From the NCBI GenBank assembly GCA_024653905.1, contig JANLGZ010000052.1, forward strand, positions 1 through 9,386: a stretch of 9,386 nucleotides of DNA, written 5' to 3'. Positions 4,668 through 9,386 of the stretch are shown one piece after another; the stretch's first letter is position 1; the number at the start of each line of letters is the position of its first letter. The translations under genes and the position numbers were made by a program. Under the pieces are notes generated by a model. That model was not told where the DNA came from and did not search any database. It saw only the letters and a list, made by a program, of their open reading frames with translations. Source of the DNA: an archaeon. Its GTDB lineage: Archaea; Iainarchaeota; Iainarchaeia; Iainarchaeales; Iainarchaeaceae.

Positions 4668-7622
4668 TTGACAACTAAAAACATTTTTACAAAAGGAATT
4701 TTCGCATTAATTTTAATCAGTTTAATTTCTATTTCATTCGCAACAGCAATCAGCAACAATAGTTTTGAGGCAAGCAATACAAATTACACTTCCTGGGCAC
4801 CATTCCCTGCATCAATAGGAATAATTGACATCAGCAATACAGAAGCTTACTCAGGAAATAACAGCGCAAGATTATATAATGCACAAAGCGATTCCCCTTA
4901 TAATGTTCTAACGCAGACAGTAAGCGTAAAATCAAACACTGTTTACAAATTAAGCGGTTATATAAAATCAAATCTTACAAGCGGCGCATGCCAGATTGAT
5001 TTTTACAAAGCATATATCATTGATACAGATGGAATTCCGCTGGTAAATGGCTCATCCAACTGGCACAGATATGAAGAAACATTCACAACCCCAAACCTAA
5101 CCTCAGGCCAAATCAGGCTTTTGCAGGTTCCCGCAATTGGAAGCTGTTACTTTGATGATATTCAACTTGAAGAGATTTTACAGCAAAACACAAACCCGGT
5201 ATTAAACGGAATTCCTGACAAAACCATAAATGAAAACTCAGGATTCCAGAACAACATAATTAATCTTTCTGATTATGCAAGTGACAATGAAAACAGCGAT
5301 CCAGAACTAACCTTTACTATTACAAACCAGACTAATTCAGGTTTGATAAATTGTTTTATTGATTCCGGCAAATACATCAACTGCGAAGCTCCTGCAAATA
5401 ACCAAACAGGAACAAACACTATTACTGTTAAAGTAACCGACGCTGATGGGGCAACTGATACTGATTCTTTTAGAATTGAAGTAATAGAAAATGCAATTAA
5501 CGAAAATCCCGTACTATCAGGAATACCCGATGTTTATATTATGGAAAATGACGGAAGCCAGAATAATATTATAGATTTGTACAATTATGCTTCAGATGCT
5601 GAAGATACAGATTCAGAATTAATATTTATAATTGTTAATCAAACAGACTCTGGACTTATATTTTGTGAAATAGACCAAGATAGATATATTGATTGCGACC
5701 CTCCAAGATTCAACGATAGCGGAAGCAATACAATCACTGTTGAGGTTACTGACAGAGACGGAGCAACCGATACTGCTGTGTTCAGAGTAATTGTTGAGGA
5801 TAATGGCAATGGAAATAATACTGCACCAACAATAAGCAATCTGCCTGATCTTTCAATAGAGGAAAATTCAGGAGCAAGAAACAATTGGGTTGACATTTAT
5901 TCATACGCTTTTGATAATGAAGATTCTGATTCAGAACTTGATTTTAGAATTTCAAATCAAAGCAACAAAGATCTCATTTATTGTACAATTGACCAAGATA
6001 GGTATTTTGAATGCGAAGCCCCAAGAGCTGACAGAACAGGCACAAGCACAATTACAATAGAAGCAGAAGATTCTGACGGAGCAACAGTCTCAGATACTTT
6101 TACAGTAAAAGTAAATCCGCAGAACTCTGGAGTATGCGGGGATATTGATATTGCTACAAGAACCATTTTCATAAACGAAGATGATTCAGAAACAATAAGA
6201 TTTGACATTAGAAACAACGGAAATGATGATTTCAGAATATTTGATGCAACAGCAGATGTAACATACAATGACAGTTATTTGGATTCAAGAGTAACTGATT
6301 TTGATACTTTAATAAGAGAAGACGGAGAAGGGGAAGTAGAATTAAAGTTAGAAAGTTTTAATGTTTCAATGGATAAAGAAGCAACTGTAAGATTAAGAAT
6401 CAGAGGAGAATTTGATAATGGGAGTTCTTGCAGTTTTTCAAATATTGAAGAATCATTCAGAGTTTGGATTAATAATGACAGTTCAGGAAACGGAGTTTGC
6501 GACGATATCGGAATCAATGCTTCAGATGTAACTATTGCAGAAAACAGTTCAAGAACAAAAATAATCAAAATAACCAACGATAACAGCAGAAGTTTCGAGA
6601 TTGATGATATTATTGTTTCAGAAAACAATTCTTACTTTAATATCAGCACACTAAATGAACCTGAAAAAATCTCAGCCAATAGCAATGCTGATTTGGAACT
6701 CAAAATATACACAAACAGCGTTACAAGCGATAAAAGCGGAGATGTTGAAATAAAAGTTTCAGGAAAATTCAGCAACGGAGTTCAGTGTACAAGCTCAAAA
6801 ATAACTGATACTTTCAAGGTCACTGTTGATAATACAGACTCTGGAAGTTCAAACAATAATAATAACAACAATAACACAGATGAAGAAGATTTTAGCGGTT
6901 CTGTGAAAGTAGATTTTTCAAATAGCTTTGCAGTCTTAGAACAAGGCCAGACCAAAAACATTAATGTTACAATCAAAAACGGTTTAGACGAGAAAAAATG
7001 CTTTGATTTAAGCGCTAATGATACACCAATATTCACTACTTCTCTTTCAAGCAGCGAGATTTGTGTTTCAGGCAAAGGCTCAGAAACAATCAGCATGAGC
7101 ATAACAGGAAAGAATTCTGGAACAGATAATGTGAGATTTGAAGCACAATATGATGGAATTTCAAAAATCAAATTTGTAAGCGTAGAGGTTTCTGGAAATG
7201 ACTCTGGTTCTGCGGAAGAAAGACCACAGATAAGTATCCCTAATAACCCTGAAGAGCTATTCAAGGATAATGAAATAATCCTTACAAATACTGGAAGCGA
7301 ATTAAGAAATGTTACAATAAGGGCATTGAACGCACCCGAAGGAATTAATATTGAAGAAGTTAATCTGGACAGATGGGAAACCGGAGAAACCCTAGGAATA
7401 GAAGTGGCAGTAGACCCGGGCTTTAATGATGCGGTAAATATTACACTGAGTGTTAGTTCAGATTCAGGCACAATAGGGATTCCTGTGAAATTCACTGCAA
7501 GCGAAGACCAAGGATTTACAGGCCTTGTTGGATTAGCAACAACAGCAGGAATGGCAATAGGATTAATTATAATTGTAGTTTTGGCTATACTAGGCATTTT
7601 AAGCGTATTTTCAAAGAAATAA
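4668..7622 (+). CDS. Large secreted, membrane-anchored multidomain surface protein
   Basis: 984 aa from TTG 4668; TTG 4665 or 4653 are alternatives. Domains in order: signal peptide 1-27 (likely cleavage after FATA); CBM/galactose-binding-like beta-sandwich about 28-170 (NNSFE start, FDDIQLEE end); three cadherin-like (CADG-type) repeats at 175-276, 279-379 and 384-484, each with C-x9-C and the motif D-x-DGAT; two homologous Ig-like domains about 489-603 and 610-722, each with one Cys near the start and one near the end; eight consecutive Asn as a linker (729-736); an Ig-like KCFDL domain about 741-842 (Cys778, Cys799); a further beta domain about 848-945; a GFTG motif at 949-952; a transmembrane helix about 957-981; and a short FSKK cytoplasmic end. 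More than 20 Asn-X-Ser/Thr sites suggest heavy N-glycosylation. Likely adhesion, carbohydrate binding or cell-envelope structure; no catalytic motif was seen. Confidence 0.88.
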   Translation: MTTKNIFTKGIFALILISLISISFATAISNNSFEASNTNYTSWAPFPASIGIIDISNTEAYSGNNSARLYNAQSDSPYNVLTQTVSVKSNTVYKLSGYIKSNLTSGACQIDFYKAYIIDTDGIPLVNGSSNWHRYEETFTTPNLTSGQIRLLQVPAIGSCYFDDIQLEEILQQNTNPVLNGIPDKTINENSGFQNNIINLSDYASDNENSDPELTFTITNQTNSGLINCFIDSGKYINCEAPANNQTGTNTITVKVTDADGATDTDSFRIEVIENAINENPVLSGIPDVYIMENDGSQNNIIDLYNYASDAEDTDSELIFIIVNQTDSGLIFCEIDQDRYIDCDPPRFNDSGSNTITVEVTDRDGATDTAVFRVIVEDNGNGNNTAPTISNLPDLSIEENSGARNNWVDIYSYAFDNEDSDSELDFRISNQSNKDLIYCTIDQDRYFECEAPRADRTGTSTITIEAEDSDGATVSDTFTVKVNPQNSGVCGDIDIATRTIFINEDDSETIRFDIRNNGNDDFRIFDATADVTYNDSYLDSRVTDFDTLIREDGEGEVELKLESFNVSMDKEATVRLRIRGEFDNGSSCSFSNIEESFRVWINNDSSGNGVCDDIGINASDVTIAENSSRTKIIKITNDNSRSFEIDDIIVSENNSYFNISTLNEPEKISANSNADLELKIYTNSVTSDKSGDVEIKVSGKFSNGVQCTSSKITDTFKVTVDNTDSGSSNNNNNNNNTDEEDFSGSVKVDFSNSFAVLEQGQTKNINVTIKNGLDEKKCFDLSANDTPIFTTSLSSSEICVSGKGSETISMSITGKNSGTDNVRFEAQYDGISKIKFVSVEVSGNDSGSAEERPQISIPNNPEELFKDNEIILTNTGSELRNVTIRALNAPEGINIEEVNLDRWETGETLGIEVAVDPGFNDAVNITLSVSSDSGTIGIPVKFTASEDQGFTGLVGLATTAGMAIGLIIIVVLAILGILSVFSKK
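5190..6119 (+). repeat. Three tandem cadherin-like repeat units within the surface protein
   Basis: Three units of about 100 codons (approximately 5190-5495, 5502-5804 and 5817-6119). Each begins near NxxP-(V/T)-(L/I)-x-(G/N)-(I/L)-P-D, contains YA(S/F)D with acidic residues, a C-x9-C pair and a TD-x-DGAT or DSDGAT segment, and ends in an alternating hydrophobic strand. The DNA has diverged, so the duplication is not recent. Confidence 0.85.
6132..6833 (+). repeat. Two tandem Ig-like units within the surface protein
   Basis: Two units (approximately 6132-6476 and 6495-6833). Each starts G-V-C-x-D-I, contains a strand rich in E-x-x-R/K with NDN or NNG turns, and ends GEFDNG-x-S-C or GKFSNG-x-Q-C followed by an F-x-V strand. 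The first-to-last Cys spacing is nearly equal (98 and 96 residues). Confidence 0.75.
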
Positions 7623-7642
7623 GCCTTTTCCAATAAAGAAAC

Positions 7643-7652
7643 ATTTATATAT
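7643..7652 (+). promoter_or_regulatory. TATA box of the 271-aa surface protein gene
   Basis: ATTTATATAT in the 81-bp gap after the large surface protein. The predicted start is near 7674, giving a leader of about 30 nt. It implies that this gene and the coupled next one form a separate transcription unit. Confidence 0.6.
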
Positions 7653-7703
7653 GAGCTAAGCAGCAATAGATATAACAAAGTCGAGTGAACAAGTGAACTT
7701 ATT

Positions 7704-8519
7704 ATGAATTTGTGGGGAACTTTAACATTAGTATTAGTTTTGCTCTTATCCATCGGAGCATCAGCTTTTGTGAATAATTTAGAGAACACAATCAATGTTG
7801 GAGAAACAGCTTACGAATTAACTTTCTCTGTTGAAAACAACTCAAACATCAAACAACCACTTACAATCGATTATGATTTACCAACTGATTTTGAAATTGC
7901 AAAGCAGCCAAATTATGTTAATGCAACTTCAACACAGGAAATTGTTGTGAAAATTTTACCACAAAAAGATTTTGAAGGAACAACTTATACTGGAACAATT
8001 ACAATTAACCTTGGCGGAAACAGAGCGGAAAAAAGACTCAGTGTTTCATACTTAAAAGAAAACAATTGTACTGTTGAAAGAGAAGTTTCAGTAAATGAAA
8101 ACAAGGTTACAATTGAACTTACAAATAATTCTTACAAAAGCAAAACAATAAAATTAATTGAAGTTAAAAATTTACCAAATGACTGGGCTATTACAGAAAC
8201 AAGTTTTGTTCTGAACGGTTTTGAAAAAAACACTTACGAACTTGAATTAAAAAAAGGAAGTTCTTTTGACGGAGAACTTGAATTTGTTTTTGAATGTTCA
8301 GGAGAAACTTTTTCAAATACAGTAAAAGTAAAACATGAAGATAACGGATTTACAGGATTTGCAATTATTGGAAGCGCTCTTGGAAGTGTGGATTCAGAAT
8401 TAATAATTGATATTTTCTTGGTGATTGTTGCAGCAATATTGCTGATTGCATTTATTGCAAGATTAGTAAGACTTTTGAATTCTAACGCAAAGCAAACAAA
8501 AATTGAGGTGAAAAAATAA
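7704..8519 (+). CDS. Secreted two-domain protein with C-terminal membrane anchor
   Basis: 271 aa. Signal peptide 1-21 (LTLVLVLLLSIGASA), then two beta-sandwich domains resembling archaeal NEW3/CARDB-type envelope domains: about 22-115 (NVGETAYELTFSVENNSN) and about 120-210 (Cys122 and Cys198 could pair). The sequence GFTG at 215-218 is followed by a transmembrane helix about 232-256 and a basic cytoplasmic tail (NAKQTKIEVKK). Topology: ectodomain outside, short tail inside. It shares the (E/D)-x-(Q/N)-GFTG motif near the anchor with the large upstream protein. There are several N-glycosylation sequons. Its stop TAA overlaps the next ATG by one base, and its last codons carry that gene's ribosome site, so the two are co-translated. 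No enzymatic motif is seen; it is probably a small envelope partner of the larger proteins. Confidence 0.83.
   Translation: MNLWGTLTLVLVLLLSIGASAFVNNLENTINVGETAYELTFSVENNSNIKQPLTIDYDLPTDFEIAKQPNYVNATSTQEIVVKILPQKDFEGTTYTGTITINLGGNRAEKRLSVSYLKENNCTVEREVSVNENKVTIELTNNSYKSKTIKLIEVKNLPNDWAITETSFVLNGFEKNTYELELKKGSSFDGELEFVFECSGETFSNTVKVKHEDNGFTGFAIIGSALGSVDSELIIDIFLVIVAAILLIAFIARLVRLLNSNAKQTKIEVKK
8505..8511 (+). promoter_or_regulatory. Ribosome-binding site of the last gene, inside the preceding gene
   Basis: GAGGTGA lies in the final codons of the 271-aa gene, 7 nt before ATG 8519. The TAATG stop-start overlap (8517-8521) together with this site indicates translational coupling. Confidence 0.8.
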
Positions 8520-9386
8520 TGACTAAACTGAACTTTTTGAAACAGATTATATTTGCAGTAACATTGATCTTAATTTCAACGACAGCAATAGCAGTGTCAA
8601 CTCCGATAATTGTTGGAGTTCCTGATATTACTGTTCCAATGAATTCTGAACAATTAGTGAAATTTGTTGATTTGAGAGATTATGCAAAAGATGATTTTTC
8701 AAGTGCAGGAAATTTGTTTTACAAAATAAAAAACCAATCAAATGTACATTTAATCGATTGTTTTATTGAAGATGATTTTTATGTTAGTTGTAAAGCTCCA
8801 TTGAACGGAGTTTTAGGAACAAACACAATAACTGTTCAGACTATTAATTCAAACGGAACAGCAGATGAAGATTCATTCAATGTAAAAGTTTATTCGGATG
8901 CAGTACCTGAGGGAATTGTTTTTACAGTTGACAGAAGCAAAGTAATAATTGAACCAAGAGATTCAATCAATGTTAACCTTACAATAGAAAATAATTATCC
9001 TGAAAGAAAATGCTTTGATCTTGCTGCTGAGTTAGATCACGATGAAAGAGATGATATAAGAGCCGTTCCTGCAAAGAGCAGTTTTTGCCTTAATGGAAAC
9101 GAGAAAACAAGCCTTTCAATGACTATTACAAGCTTTGATGATGCAAGAGTAGATTTGTATAAGGTTGATGTAATTCTTGATTATGAAAACGGAAGTAGAG
9201 AATTGAATGTCGATGTGGAAATTGTTGATATGGAAGACCCGTTAGAACTTGTTAGAACAAGCGATTATTATGTTTGTGCAACTCCTTACACACAGGAAAT
9301 TGAAGTAAAACTTGAAAACAATATGCGGCGTCGTATCCATCGTGACTTTCGCTCCGGGCACGAGACACTCGATGTAAGGCCTGAAG
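8519..9386 (+). CDS. Secreted cadherin-like / KCFDL-domain surface protein, 3' end missing
   Basis: Frame open to the window edge (289 codons), but only the first 268 codons (to 9322) are reliable. Signal peptide about 1-25 (LKQIIFAVTLILISTTAIA). Residues about 29-124 form one cadherin-like repeat homologous to the three in the 984-aa protein, with the same C-x9-C (Cys81, Cys91) and GTNTITV strand. Residues about 131-237 match that protein's KCFDL domain (KCFDLAA with Cys165; second Cys190). A third domain starts near 240 (LELVRTSDYYVCATPY), resembling the start of another Ig-like unit. It is coupled to the upstream 271-aa gene. From codon 269 the composition changes abruptly and the translation is probably not genuine. 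A paralogue of the large surface protein lacking the CBM-like head. Confidence 0.82.
   Translation, partial: MTKLNFLKQIIFAVTLILISTTAIAVSTPIIVGVPDITVPMNSEQLVKFVDLRDYAKDDFSSAGNLFYKIKNQSNVHLIDCFIEDDFYVSCKAPLNGVLGTNTITVQTINSNGTADEDSFNVKVYSDAVPEGIVFTVDRSKVIIEPRDSINVNLTIENNYPERKCFDLAAELDHDERDDIRAVPAKSSFCLNGNEKTSLSMTITSFDDARVDLYKVDVILDYENGSRELNVDVEIVDMEDPLELVRTSDYYVCATPYTQEIEVKLENNMRRRIHRDFRSGHETLDVRPE
9323..9386. other. Compositionally foreign contig end, probable assembly chimera
   Basis: The last 64 bases are about 58% G+C, against a markedly AT-rich background. All nine Arg codons earlier in this gene are AGA, while five of the six in this stretch are CGN (CGG, CGT, CGC). The predicted peptide loses the beta-strand, Asn-rich character of the protein. 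The switch point is after codon 268 (AAC AAT). Confidence 0.65.

Noticed and set aside
6782..7795. A 337-codon open frame on the minus strand
   Set aside because: It is antisense to the end of the large surface protein and the start of the next gene, is Ser/Leu-rich without recognisable domains, and the plus-strand products have signal peptides, domains and anchors. It is a shadow frame.
1..9386. tRNA or rRNA genes
   Set aside because: No cloverleaf-like segment or conserved rRNA stretch was noticed by eye in the intergenic gaps, which are all short (about 115 bp or less).

Overview
The window is AT-rich, uses the standard genetic code and looks archaeal. Several genes are preceded by TTTAAA- or TTTATAT-type TATA boxes, some 24-37 nt before the start codon. 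There is an XRE helix-turn-helix protein fused to two CBS domains (a mainly archaeal arrangement), and a run of secreted proteins rich in Asn-X-Ser/Thr sequons, two of which end in a C-terminal membrane anchor. The style resembles small-genome DPANN archaea (Woesearchaeota/Nanoarchaeota-like), but the phylum is an inference. The S-adenosylmethionine synthetase is of the bacterial type, which suggests old or recent transfer.

Left part (1-3812), housekeeping and regulation. On the minus strand lie a threonine synthase cut by the window edge and, overlapping it by ATGA, a YbaK-type aminoacyl-tRNA deacylase; these two probably form an operon. Divergent from them is an unrecognised basic 255-aa protein. 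Its stop codon shares a CTAG palindrome with the stop of the convergent metK. MetK is divergently transcribed from the XRE-CBS regulator across about 100 bp.

Right part (3813-9386), a cell-surface island, all on the plus strand. After a 23-bp tandem repeat come: (a) a secreted 214-aa protein made of two dockerin-like units with matching cysteines; (b) a 984-aa secreted, membrane-anchored protein with a CBM-like N-terminus, three cadherin-like repeats each carrying C-x9-C, several more Ig-like domains, a poly-Asn linker and a C-terminal transmembrane helix; (c) a 271-aa secreted two-domain protein with a C-terminal transmembrane helix and the same GFTG motif as (b); (d) a translationally coupled, incomplete secreted protein that reuses the cadherin-like repeat and a KCFDL domain of (b). 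The shared modules suggest one duplicating surface or adhesion family, possibly decorated through dockerin-type contacts. That function is inferred.

The last 64 bases (9323-9386) change abruptly in composition and codon use and look like an assembly chimera. The end of gene (d) should not be trusted there.
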